Assembly: GCA_035631315.1 (NCBI GenBank)
Contig: DASQIZ010000116.1
Coordinates: 62,001 to 126,000, forward strand
DNA: 64,000 bases
From: 40CM-2-70-7 sp035631315
GTDB taxonomy: Bacteria; Gemmatimonadota; Gemmatimonadetes; Gemmatimonadales; GWC2-71-9
Direction: 5' to 3'
The notes beneath the pieces were generated by a model that did no database searches, was not told where the DNA came from, and worked only from the letters and a program-made list of their open reading frames with translations. A program made the translations under genes and the position numbers. Below are positions 8,689-17,121 of the stretch, piece by piece. Within the stretch, counting starts at the first letter, position 1; the number at the start of each line of letters is the position of its first letter.

Positions 8689-8768
8689 CCCCTGGCTTGC
8701 GCCAGGGGTCTGGTACATCACCCGCTGAACCGTCTTGGCCTTACCAAACCCCGGGCGCAAGCCCGGGG
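8689..8768. repeat. Paired-palindrome (BIME/REP-like) repeat, copy 2
   Basis: Hairpin A is 8689-8708 (CCCCTGGCTTGCGCCAGGGG) and hairpin B is 8749-8768 (CCCCGGGCGCAAGCCCGGGG, identical to hairpin B of copy 1). The inner flanks GGTCTGGTA and TACCAAACC are complementary with one mismatch, so the whole 80-base element is an inverted repeat. It sits between two convergent genes and may terminate both. Confidence 0.8.
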
Positions 8769-8790
8769 ATCATCGTATTCGCGGCATGGG

Positions 8791-9366
8791 CTAGAAGCTG
8801 ATCCCCGCCAGCAACATGAACGATCTCGTCTTGGAGCTCGACGAACTGGATACCGTCGAAAGCTTGAGGTCGGTCAGGCCGTAGATGTAACGCCCTTCGA
8901 CTTCCAGTCCGGGCTTGCCGAGCCGCACGCCGGCGCCGATCACGGCGGCGGTGGTGGTCTTGGGCATGTCGCTCGGGCATGGGTTTGGTCCCGCACTGCA
9001 CTTCACCTGAAAGGAGACCTGTGGTCCCGCGTACGCGAACGGCGCAATGCCGGGGGTCGGCAGCGTGAACCTCACGTAGGCGGGGACATCGATGTTGTCG
9101 ATCCGCCGTGCGCTGGTGTCGGTCGAGGAGCCGACGCCACGCTGCGCGTACAAACCTTCGATGCTCACGTTGAGCGGATCGCCGCCGAAGAGCGAGAGGG
9201 CGAGGCCGCCGGCGAAGCCGGTGCGGGTGCTGAGATTTCCGGGGAGCACCCCGCGGTTCGATACATTGCCGAACGAGGCGCCCGCCTTGAGGGTCATCCC
9301 GCTTTGCGCGGCCAACGGCACTGCGCCAAGCGCGAAAGCGGCAAGACCAAGGGTGATCTTATTCAT
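8791..9366 (-). CDS. Small outer-membrane beta-barrel protein (PorT/Ail-like)
   Basis: A 191-residue exported protein. The signal peptide (LGLAAFALGAVPLAAQ) is followed by alternating hydrophobic and polar strands, such as GFAGGLALSLFG, LNVSIEGLYAQRG, VPAYVRFTLPT and LEVEGRYIYGLTDL. It ends in a C-terminal Phe (MLLAGISF), the usual outer-membrane barrel signature. It has about eight strands and lacks an OmpA peptidoglycan domain. The likely role is a structural or adhesive barrel; the sequence does not show a specific function. The signal peptide is predicted to be cleaved before Gln, as in many neighbours. Confidence 0.8.
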   Translation of the reverse strand: MNKITLGLAAFALGAVPLAAQSGMTLKAGASFGNVSNRGVLPGNLSTRTGFAGGLALSLFGGDPLNVSIEGLYAQRGVGSSTDTSARRIDNIDVPAYVRFTLPTPGIAPFAYAGPQVSFQVKCSAGPNPCPSDMPKTTTAAVIGAGVRLGKPGLEVEGRYIYGLTDLKLSTVSSSSSSKTRSFMLLAGISF

Positions 9367-9455
9367 CTATATGGCTCCGGATCAGGGTCTCCCTGCCCTA
9401 CCCCCTGCTATCGGAATTGGTGCCCGACGCATGCCCCGAAATGGTGTGATGCTTG

Positions 9456-10670
9456 TCACTGTCCAAAGAGGAAGGTCAGGGGATCCGCGAGCCTCGCCCG
9501 CCACGAAGCCTCGTTGTGCGTGGCGCCAGGATAGGTGCGGATGACGAAGTCCTTGCCCTCAGCAAGTCCCTGGGAGAGGAGCCACTGCCTCGCCACGGCA
9601 TACGTCGGTCCGTACGCGGAGTCGAGGCCGAGGGTGCCGCGGTCGAACCAATAGCGCGCGCCCTTGGGAGCCTTGAGTCCGGCGGCGATGTCTTTGACGA
9701 GGTACGGGGTCGTGTCCGGCGTCGCGTCGCTCGCGCCCGCCCGGAAGACCTGCTTCGCCACGGCCGGCGAAAGCGGGAAGTGCGTGGACATGCACGCGCA
9801 CGCGCCGAACGCTTGGGGGTGATGCGTGACGAGGTAGAAGCCGAGCAGCCCGCCCATTGACGAGCCCATGTGCGCGGTATGCGCCGGACCGGTGAGCGTC
9901 CGGAACTCGCGGTTCACGCGCGGCATCAGCTCGTCGATCAGGAAGTGCGCGTACTTCGGCGCGTCATGCCACGGCGAGTACTCGGGGAACCGCTGCGCCG
10001 AGTTCCAGACACCGACGACGATGATCGGCGGAATGATCTTTCGCTGCACGAGATCCATCACGACCGAGTCGACGCCCCAGTCGATCCCACCCATGGACAG
10101 CCGGGGATCGAAGAGGTTCTGGCCGTCGGACATGTAGAGGACCGGATAGCGGGTGGTCGTGTCCTGGTCGTAGCCTGGCGGAAGCCAGATCTCCACGTTG
10201 CGCGTTGGTGCGAGATACGCCGACTTTACATCGGTCCAGTAGACCAGGCGGCCGAGCACGCCGGAACCTTTCCAGTCCACGACGTAGTCGCGCGGATCCT
10301 TCTTGAATTGCACGATGTCGTCGACGACGGTCGTGTCACTCGAGACCACGACGCGGTGATTCGGCGGTACGATGGCCGGATTCGTCCCGACCGCTTCGCG
10401 GTCCCACCGCCCTAGTGTGTACTTGTACTCGAAGACGGTGCCTGCGGGCATGGTGAGGCGAATGGTCCGCTCTGTTCCCGACCCGTCCAACCGCTTGCCG
10501 TCAGCGTGCCAGGGTCCGAGCTCGGCGAGGGAGCCGCCGATGTAGACGGGGCCGGTGCCGGCGGGCACGCGCACATGGAGCGACACGGTGCAGCAGAGGT
10601 CTGCGGGGCCGGAGACCCACGCTCCCGCGATGAGCAGAATGGTCGGAACCCATGACCAGCGCATCGTCAA
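9456..10670 (-). CDS. CBM20 starch-binding domain fused to an EstD-like esterase
   Basis: A 404-residue exported enzyme. After a signal segment, residues 28-110 form a CBM20 starch-binding module (VRVPAGTGPVYIGGSLAEL, then LTMPAGTVFEYKYTLGRWD). From about residue 140 there is an esterase-D/Fes-type alpha/beta hydrolase: NVEIWLPPGYD, PVLYMSDGQNLFD, and the nucleophile elbow GSSMGG with Ser271; a C-terminal His in GATHNEASW completes the triad. The esterase part would act on an acyl ester, while CBM20 should bring it to alpha-glucan. The gene is head to head with susC and shares its 154-base promoter region, supporting a role in the starch locus. The start could be the ATG at 10670 or at 10664. 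The substrate is not evident. Confidence 0.82.
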   Translation of the reverse strand: MTMRWSWVPTILLIAGAWVSGPADLCCTVSLHVRVPAGTGPVYIGGSLAELGPWHADGKRLDGSGTERTIRLTMPAGTVFEYKYTLGRWDREAVGTNPAIVPPNHRVVVSSDTTVVDDIVQFKKDPRDYVVDWKGSGVLGRLVYWTDVKSAYLAPTRNVEIWLPPGYDQDTTTRYPVLYMSDGQNLFDPRLSMGGIDWGVDSVVMDLVQRKIIPPIIVVGVWNSAQRFPEYSPWHDAPKYAHFLIDELMPRVNREFRTLTGPAHTAHMGSSMGGLLGFYLVTHHPQAFGACACMSTHFPLSPAVAKQVFRAGASDATPDTTPYLVKDIAAGLKAPKGARYWFDRGTLGLDSAYGPTYAVARQWLLSQGLAEGKDFVIRTYPGATHNEASWRARLADPLTFLFGQ

Positions 10671-10710
10671 TCCTTTCTCTAATGGGCGGTCGCTTACCCC
10701 GTTGTTTCAC

Positions 10711-10753
10711 GAACGTTTCATCGGTTTGACACCGTGTGACACGCACGTTACAT
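10711..10753. promoter_or_regulatory. Candidate susC promoter and LacI-like half palindrome
   Basis: In the divergent gap, GAACGTTTCA (10711-10720) shares nine bases (TGAAACGTT on the minus strand) with the palindrome upstream of the GH97 gene at 20236. TTGACA at 10726-10731 is a good -35 match, followed after 16 bases by TTACAT (10748-10753), a weak -10. A common LacI-family regulator for the glucan locus is plausible but unproven; no such regulator gene lies in the window. Confidence 0.35.
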
Positions 10754-10824
10754 CATCCGCGCACTCGAGACCCGGACATAGCCGGGCCAGAGGCAGAGCC
10801 CTTTCGGCTTCGAGGAGACAGGTC

Positions 10825-13800
10825 ATGAAACCTGTAAGGTTCTTCGCGGGCGTGCTCCTGACCATAACTGGACTCGCCCCGCTCTCCGCCCAGACCGGCA
10901 CGGTCCGCGGGCACGTCACGTCGAACGACGCCACGCATAGCCCCATCCCGGGCGCCTCCGTGACCGTGGGCACGCGCGGAACCCTGTCGCTGAGTGATGG
11001 CAGCTTCATCATCAGCGGTCTGCCTGCCGGCACCGATTCCCTGCGGGCACGCATCATCGGTTACGCACCACAGACCAAGTCGTTCACCCTGGCTGGCAAC
11101 GACACGGTGGTCGTCGACTTTGCACTCAACGCGCAAGCCGTGAGCCTCGCCCAGGTCGTCGTGGTCGGATACGGCACGCAGAAGGCCGGCGACGTCACGA
11201 CCTCGATCAAGCAGGTCTCGTCGGGGGACTTCAACCCCGGCACCGTCACCTCTCCCGCGGCGCTCATCGAAAACAAGGTGGCGGGCGTCCAGGTCGTCGA
11301 CAACAACGAGCCGGGCGGTAGCATGTCGATCCGCATTCGGGGCGCGGCCTCCTCGAATGCCAGTACAGAACCGCTCTATGTCATCGACGGCGTACCGGTG
11401 GGCAACGGCGGCGGCATCCATGTGGGCAACAGTGCCTCTGACAGCACGGACCCGCTCGGGTTCCTCAACCCGAACGACATCGAATCGATCACCATCCTCA
11501 AGGACGCCTCGTCAGCGGCCATCTACGGCACGAACGCGTCCAACGGCGTCGTGCTCATCACCACCAAGTCCGGACACGGACGGTCGTCCGTTGAGTATGG
11601 CGGTTCGTTCTCTTCATCCTCGGTCGACCGCCTTCCGTCCATGCTCAACGCGGCCCAATTCCGCGCCGCCGTCATCGCGCACGACTCGGCGACCGGGTTC
11701 GCCCAGCTGGGCAATGCCAACACCGACTGGTTCGGGCTGATTGACCGAAATGGTCCCAGCACGCGGCATGACATCGCCCTATCGGGTTCGGGCACGACCA
11801 ACAATTACCGGTTGTCGCTGGGGTATCAGAATCAGGACGGCGTCCTGCAGGGCTCCTCGAACCAGCGTATTACTATGGGTCTCCACTATGACCAGCGCCT
11901 GTATAATGACCGCCTGGACCTGAAGGCGAACTTCAGCGGCGCGCGCGTTTACAACACGACGACGCCCGGAGGCGTGCTGTACAACGCGGCCCAAATGGGC
12001 CCGACGCAGCCGGTGTTCGATGCGACGAGCGGGACCGGGTATTACAACTGGCCTGGAAACAGCCTCACATCCCCGGACAATCCATTGGAAGTCCTGAACG
12101 GGGCCATCGATCACAGCACCACCTACCGCAGCGTGGGGAACCTCCAGGCGAAGTACGACTTCTCGCAGTTCCCGGCGCTGCAGGGGCTCACCGCGACCGC
12201 GAACCTCGGCTTCGACGTCACCAACATCGATCACGTGACGTTCTATCCGAACAACATTCACCTCGAGACCAAGAACGGCGCCGATGGCAGCTTTTTCGAA
12301 GAGACGCCGAGCCAGACGAACGCGAACCTCGACCTGTACCTGAACTATCAGCCGCAAACGTTGATGGGACCGGGCGCGATCGACTTTACGGGCGGGTATT
12401 CATACGGATTCTCACACCAGCGGTACCCGAACATCGCCGAATCGAAGATCACGACGAACCTCCTGACCGACGGCGGCATTCCGCAATCCGCGAATCCGCC
12501 GATCCCGGGGTTGTTCGTCGACAATTCCAAGCTGATTTCGTTCTTCGGACGCGTGGGCTACAACATCGGCGACAAGTATCTCTTCAACGCGTCCATCCGC
12601 CGCGACGGGTCGTCCAAGTTCGGCCCCGGAAATCAGTGGGGCAACTTCCCCGGCGTGTCCGCTGGCTGGCGCATTTCGCAGGAGCCCTTCTTCCACCTCG
12701 GCCCTGTGTCCGACCTGAAGCTCCGGGCGTCGTGGGGCGAGACGGGAAACCAGTCCTTCGGGAGCTACCTCTTCATAACGAGCTATCAGGCGTGTCAGTC
12801 GAGCGCCGAGGCGCAGATGGGTACCACCTTTGAGTGCCCATTCCGTCCCAATGCCGTCGACACGAGCCTCAAGTGGGAATCGACGGCCACGACGGACCTG
12901 GGATTCGACTACGGACTGTTGAACTCGCGTCTGACCGGCTCGTTCGATTGGTACAACAAGAAGACCGATGGCTTGCTGTTCGACGTGAGCATCGACCCGG
13001 CTTCCCAACTGGCGAACCACGTCGTGACGAACATCGGGAACATGAAGAATACGGGCTTCGATTTCGATATTACGGCCCGGATGCTGGATGCCGCACCCGG
13101 CAGCGATGGTCTCGCGTGGACGGCAAACTTCAACATGAACCACAACACCAACACGCTGCTCTCGATCAACCCGAACGCACCGGGAGTCAGCAATGACATC
13201 CGTACCGGGGGCATCGCAGGGGGTGTCGGCAGCACCATTCAGGTTCTGCAGCCGGGCTCGCCGATCAATTCGTTCTACACGTGCCAGCAGGTCTACGCCA
13301 ACGGGAAGCCCACCGAGGGGACCTACGTCTTGAGCGCCGGGAAGGACACGACGGCCTGTCAGTATGGCCTGAACGTCCGCGTCTCGCACGACCCGGCGCC
13401 GCATTGGATCTTCGGCATGACCAATACGCTGACCTACAAGCACTTCGATTTCAGCTTCACGTTGCGGGCCTGGCTCGGGAACTACGTCTACAACAACGTG
13501 GCCTCGAACCTCGGCAACTGGCGGCAGCTCACCGCCGGCAGCTCGCCGTACAACCTGCAGTCGTCGGTGCTGGCCACGAACTTCCAGAACCAGCAGCTGC
13601 TCTCCGACTACTACGTGGAGAACGGGTCATTCCTGCGGATGGACAACATCTCCATCGGCTACACGTTCCCGTGGGCGGGTCAGGAGCTCCGGGCGTATGC
13701 CATTGTCCAGAATGCCTTTACGATTACCGGATACTCCGGGGTCGACCCGACCGCTGGCATCAACGGCATCGACAACAATATTTATCCTCGGTCCCGTACC

Positions 13801-13830
13801 ATCACGGGAGGCCTCAATGTCAAATTCTGA
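10825..13830 (+). CDS. susC: SusC/RagA-type TonB-dependent outer-membrane transporter
   Basis: A 1001-residue outer-membrane importer. Signal peptide (LTITGLAPLSAQ), then a carboxypeptidase-regulatory-like domain (about 28-105, GTVRGHVTSNDATHSPIPG), the SusC signature VVVVGYGTQ, a TonB plug (PLYVIDGVPVG, SITILKDASSAAIYG) and a large 22-strand barrel ending LNVKF. The length is normal for the family. The ATG at 10825 is chosen because GAGGAG lies 8 bases upstream and the signal peptide follows; an earlier in-frame start would run through the promoter. SusC works with SusD as a lid to import oligosaccharides with TonB energy. Neighbouring GH13, GH97, GH77 and CBM20 genes point to maltooligosaccharides as substrate. 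Confidence 0.93.
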   Translation: MKPVRFFAGVLLTITGLAPLSAQTGTVRGHVTSNDATHSPIPGASVTVGTRGTLSLSDGSFIISGLPAGTDSLRARIIGYAPQTKSFTLAGNDTVVVDFALNAQAVSLAQVVVVGYGTQKAGDVTTSIKQVSSGDFNPGTVTSPAALIENKVAGVQVVDNNEPGGSMSIRIRGAASSNASTEPLYVIDGVPVGNGGGIHVGNSASDSTDPLGFLNPNDIESITILKDASSAAIYGTNASNGVVLITTKSGHGRSSVEYGGSFSSSSVDRLPSMLNAAQFRAAVIAHDSATGFAQLGNANTDWFGLIDRNGPSTRHDIALSGSGTTNNYRLSLGYQNQDGVLQGSSNQRITMGLHYDQRLYNDRLDLKANFSGARVYNTTTPGGVLYNAAQMGPTQPVFDATSGTGYYNWPGNSLTSPDNPLEVLNGAIDHSTTYRSVGNLQAKYDFSQFPALQGLTATANLGFDVTNIDHVTFYPNNIHLETKNGADGSFFEETPSQTNANLDLYLNYQPQTLMGPGAIDFTGGYSYGFSHQRYPNIAESKITTNLLTDGGIPQSANPPIPGLFVDNSKLISFFGRVGYNIGDKYLFNASIRRDGSSKFGPGNQWGNFPGVSAGWRISQEPFFHLGPVSDLKLRASWGETGNQSFGSYLFITSYQACQSSAEAQMGTTFECPFRPNAVDTSLKWESTATTDLGFDYGLLNSRLTGSFDWYNKKTDGLLFDVSIDPASQLANHVVTNIGNMKNTGFDFDITARMLDAAPGSDGLAWTANFNMNHNTNTLLSINPNAPGVSNDIRTGGIAGGVGSTIQVLQPGSPINSFYTCQQVYANGKPTEGTYVLSAGKDTTACQYGLNVRVSHDPAPHWIFGMTNTLTYKHFDFSFTLRAWLGNYVYNNVASNLGNWRQLTAGSSPYNLQSSVLATNFQNQQLLSDYYVENGSFLRMDNISIGYTFPWAGQELRAYAIVQNAFTITGYSGVDPTAGINGIDNNIYPRSRTITGGLNVKF

Positions 13831-13873
13831 GACGTTGCTCGCCGCCCGCACTTCCGGGAAACGGAGCGGACAC

Positions 13874-15469
13874 ATGTTCAGCACTCGCGCCAAGGCGCTC
13901 GGCATCACCGTCGCACTCGCCATTCTGGCTGTCGGCGCGTGCACCGATCCGACGGAGAACCCCGTGAGCACGGTGACGGGAGCGAACTTCTTCAACGACC
14001 CGACGTCGTATAAGGAGTTCCTCGCCAAGCTCTATGTCGGCCTCGCGGTCGGCGGACAGGATGGTGGGGATGGCAGTACCGACATCAATCAGATCGACGG
14101 CGGGTTCTCCCAATACATGCGTCTCTACTGGGAGATGGAAGAGTTGCCCACTGACGAAGCGGTCATCGCCTGGGGCGACGTAACCCTGCCGGAGATGAAC
14201 ACACAGGGCTGGACCGCCTCCAATACGTTCGTCAACGCGATGTACTATCGCGTGTTCTTCCAGGTGAACATGGCGAACCAGTTCCTGCGCGAGACGACAG
14301 ACGCGAAGCTCGCGTCCCGCGGACAGACTGCCCTGGAGGATTCGGTGCACATGTACCGGGCCGAAGCCCGCTTCCTTCGGGCGCTCTCCTACTGGCACGG
14401 GATCGACTTCTTTGGAAGCATTCCCCTGGTGACGGAAAACGATGTGCTCGGCGTGCTGCCCAAGCAGGCGACCCGGACGCAGATTTACGACTTCGTGGTG
14501 AGCGAGCTGCAAGCGATCAAGAGCCAGCTCCCCGCACCGGGGCCGAACGTGTATGGCCGCGCGACTGGACCGGCCGCCGACATGCTGCTCGCCGAGCTCT
14601 ACCTGAACGCCGGCGTGTACACCGGCACGCCGAACTACGCCGGGGCGCTTTCCGAGGCCTCAACCGTGATCGCCGACGGGTACAGCCTTGCGTCGAACTA
14701 CTTCTACAATTTTGACGCCGACAACAACACGTCCCCCGAACTCATCTTCTCGGTTCCGGAGGATGGGATCCACACCCAGACGTACGGCTCCACGAACTTC
14801 ATCATTCATGCCTCGTGCGGGAATTCGATGAGCCCGGCGAGCTACGGCGTGGACGGTTGCTGGTATGGCCTACGGATGAAGCCGGAGGCGCACGATCTCT
14901 ACATCGCCGGCGACGGCCGCGCCAACAACTTCTTCACGACCGGCCAGACGGTCGCCATCACAGATCTCAAGAACTTCGGACAGGGCATCCCGAATCCGAA
15001 GTTCTCGAACAAGACGCACCTGGGCGCGAACGGCTCCAACATTTCGTTCGCGGACACCGACTTCCCGATGTTCCGTCTGGGTGAGGCGTACCTGATCTAC
15101 GCCGAGGCGCAGGTGCGCGGCGGCGGTGGTGACACCACCACCGCACTGTCGTACGTGAATGCGCTGCGTGAACGGGCCTTCGGGAACACCGCCCACGACG
15201 TCGTTGACAGCCAGATGACGCTGCCCTTCCTGCTGGCGGAGCGCGGCCGTGAGTTGATGTGGGAGGCGCACCGCCGTACCGATCTGGTCCGCTTCGGCGA
15301 GTTCACCGGCGGGACCTATCTCTGGGCCTGGAAGGGCTCGAATGCGTACTACGGCGGCTCGGTGGGTGATTCCACACCAGTGGCCACGCCGGCGTATCGC
15401 GATCTGTATCCGCTCCCGCAGAACGTGCTGGTCGCTAACCCGAACATGAAACAGAATCCGGGTTACTGA
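13874..15469 (+). CDS. susD: SusD/RagB-type glycan-binding outer-membrane lipoprotein
   Basis: A 531-residue surface lipoprotein partner of SusC. The ATG at 13874 directly precedes a lipoprotein signal (VALAILAVGAC), with GGAG 7 bases upstream. An earlier ATG at 13817, overlapping the susC stop, would add 19 residues of polar sequence. Family features include the TPR-like motif YRAEARFLRALSYWHG, LLAELYLNAGVYTG, and the C-terminal segment LLAERGRELMWEAHRRTDLVRFGEF. It should bind the glucan and close the SusC barrel. It is followed by a strong intrinsic terminator, so susC-susD can be expressed without the amylases. Confidence 0.93.
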   Translation: MFSTRAKALGITVALAILAVGACTDPTENPVSTVTGANFFNDPTSYKEFLAKLYVGLAVGGQDGGDGSTDINQIDGGFSQYMRLYWEMEELPTDEAVIAWGDVTLPEMNTQGWTASNTFVNAMYYRVFFQVNMANQFLRETTDAKLASRGQTALEDSVHMYRAEARFLRALSYWHGIDFFGSIPLVTENDVLGVLPKQATRTQIYDFVVSELQAIKSQLPAPGPNVYGRATGPAADMLLAELYLNAGVYTGTPNYAGALSEASTVIADGYSLASNYFYNFDADNNTSPELIFSVPEDGIHTQTYGSTNFIIHASCGNSMSPASYGVDGCWYGLRMKPEAHDLYIAGDGRANNFFTTGQTVAITDLKNFGQGIPNPKFSNKTHLGANGSNISFADTDFPMFRLGEAYLIYAEAQVRGGGGDTTTALSYVNALRERAFGNTAHDVVDSQMTLPFLLAERGRELMWEAHRRTDLVRFGEFTGGTYLWAWKGSNAYYGGSVGDSTPVATPAYRDLYPLPQNVLVANPNMKQNPGY

Positions 15470-15484
15470 TTCCTGGGGAACCGG

Positions 15485-15531
15485 ACCGGGGCTCCGCCAC
15501 GATGGCGGCGGAGCCCCGGTTCTTTATTTTT
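15485..15531 (+). terminator. Intrinsic terminator after susD
   Basis: A perfect 14-base-pair stem (ACCGGGGCTCCGCC at 15485-15498 with its complement at 15507-15520) with an 8-base loop, followed by TTCTTTATTTTT. It lies between the susD stop and the amylase start, so the two downstream GH13 genes depend on read-through or their own promoter. Confidence 0.9.
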
Positions 15532-15546
15532 GGGTCCTCAATGGTC

Positions 15547-17121
15547 ATGTCTCGCCGCCTCCTACTCCTAGCCACCATCGCCGCCTGCTCCAAGGGGCCG
15601 CTGATGCCCACGCAAACCGGCGGGCCTCCCCCGCCACGCCCCAGCCTGCCGCAGACCTACATCCCGTCGGGACACGCCGCCGCTGGGGATGTCTTCGTCC
15701 ATCTCTTCGAGTGGAAGTGGACCGACATCGCGTCGGAGTGCGAGAAGGTGCTGGCACCGGCGGGCTTCACTGCAGTGCAGGTTTCTCCACCCCAGGAGCA
15801 CAGTATCACACCCAGTTACGACTGGAGTGAGCGCTATCAACCGGTAGAGTACAGCGTCGCCCTATCGCGCTCGGGAGACAGTGCGCAGTTCGTGGACATG
15901 GTGACCCGCTGCAAGAACGTGGGTGTGGGCATCTACGTGGACGCCGTCATCAACCACATGACCAACTTCCCCAGCCCAGGTGTGGGATCGAATGGCACGA
16001 GCTACTCGAAATACAGCTATCCCGGCCTCTATAGCAGCAGCGACTTCCATCAGCCGCCCTGCACGGTGACGGACTACTCGGACGCGGCCAACGTGCAGGA
16101 CTGCGAGCTCCTGAGCCTCCCCGACCTGAACACCGAAAAGGTGTCGGTCCGTCACAAAATCGCGAACTACCTGATCTATCTGGTCGACCTGGGCGTCGCG
16201 GGCTTCCGGATCGATGCGGCCAAGCACATCCAGCAGGTCTCACTCGACAGCATCTTCTGGATCGTCGACTCCGCCGTGAAGGCCCAGGGCAAGCCCCTGC
16301 CCTACTACTTCCTCGAAGTCTCGTCGGGCTTCGGCGAAGCCCTGTCGCCCCGGGACTACTTCGGCGAGGGGTACTCCTCCGGGGCGTCGTCCGACATCAC
16401 CGAGTTCACCTTTACCGGCGTCGGCGACAAGTTCCTCGAAAAACCAGGCCAGTACATCGCCCAGCTCAACCCGAACGGCTCTCCGGGCAATCAGTTCTCG
16501 GAGACCGCCTGGGGCCTCATGCCCTCCGACAAGGCCGTCGTGTTCCTGCAGAATCACGACACCCAGCATACCGACGGCACCATCAGCTATCGTGACGGCG
16601 CCGTCTTCCGGCTCGCCAACGTCTGGATGCTGGCTCAACCATACGGATATCCGTCCATCCTCTCGAGCTACGCGTTCCAGCGGCCCGCCGAGAACAGCAT
16701 GGGGCCGCCGGGAGACGCGACGGGCCATACGTACGACGTCACTTGCGCCGCCAACCCCGACTCCGCCACCGACGGACAATGGGTCTGTGAGCACCGGGAG
16801 CCGTACATCCTCCACATGGTGGCGTTCCGGAAACTGGTCGCCGGCACCAACCAGAATCACTGGTGGGACAATGGGTCCGAGGCCATCGCGTTCTCGCGGG
16901 GGAGCCTGGGCTTCGTGGCCATCAACCGGGAAGACTCTGCCGTCGCCGCCACGATTGCGACCGGGATGGCGGCTGGTCACTACTGCGATCTCTTGACCGG
17001 CGGGCGCTCGGGGACCACTTGCGTCGGCACCCTGATCACCGTCGATTCGACCCATGAAATCGCAGTGAACCTGACTGCCAAGACGGCCATCGCGATCGAT
17101 ACGGCCTCCGAGGTCCCGTGA
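15547..17121 (+). CDS. GH13 alpha-amylase, lipoprotein
   Basis: A 524-residue alpha-amylase of the animal/actinobacterial type (GH13_24/32-like), endo-hydrolysing alpha-1,4-glucan. The fold starts with DVFVHLFEWKWTDIASEC and GFTAVQVSPPQEHS. The catalytic triad is Asp223 (GFRIDAAKH), Glu257 (YFLEVSSG) and Asp338 (FLQNHDTQH). The first residues give a lipoprotein signal (LLLLATIAAC), so the enzyme is anchored, perhaps at the cell surface, like SusG. I start at the ATG at 15547; one at 15541 is equally possible, and earlier starts fall within the terminator. Its stop overlaps the next GH13 start (GTGA). The length suggests no extra CBM beyond the C-terminal beta domain. Confidence 0.88.
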   Translation: MSRRLLLLATIAACSKGPLMPTQTGGPPPPRPSLPQTYIPSGHAAAGDVFVHLFEWKWTDIASECEKVLAPAGFTAVQVSPPQEHSITPSYDWSERYQPVEYSVALSRSGDSAQFVDMVTRCKNVGVGIYVDAVINHMTNFPSPGVGSNGTSYSKYSYPGLYSSSDFHQPPCTVTDYSDAANVQDCELLSLPDLNTEKVSVRHKIANYLIYLVDLGVAGFRIDAAKHIQQVSLDSIFWIVDSAVKAQGKPLPYYFLEVSSGFGEALSPRDYFGEGYSSGASSDITEFTFTGVGDKFLEKPGQYIAQLNPNGSPGNQFSETAWGLMPSDKAVVFLQNHDTQHTDGTISYRDGAVFRLANVWMLAQPYGYPSILSSYAFQRPAENSMGPPGDATGHTYDVTCAANPDSATDGQWVCEHREPYILHMVAFRKLVAGTNQNHWWDNGSEAIAFSRGSLGFVAINREDSAVAATIATGMAAGHYCDLLTGGRSGTTCVGTLITVDSTHEIAVNLTAKTAIAIDTASEVP

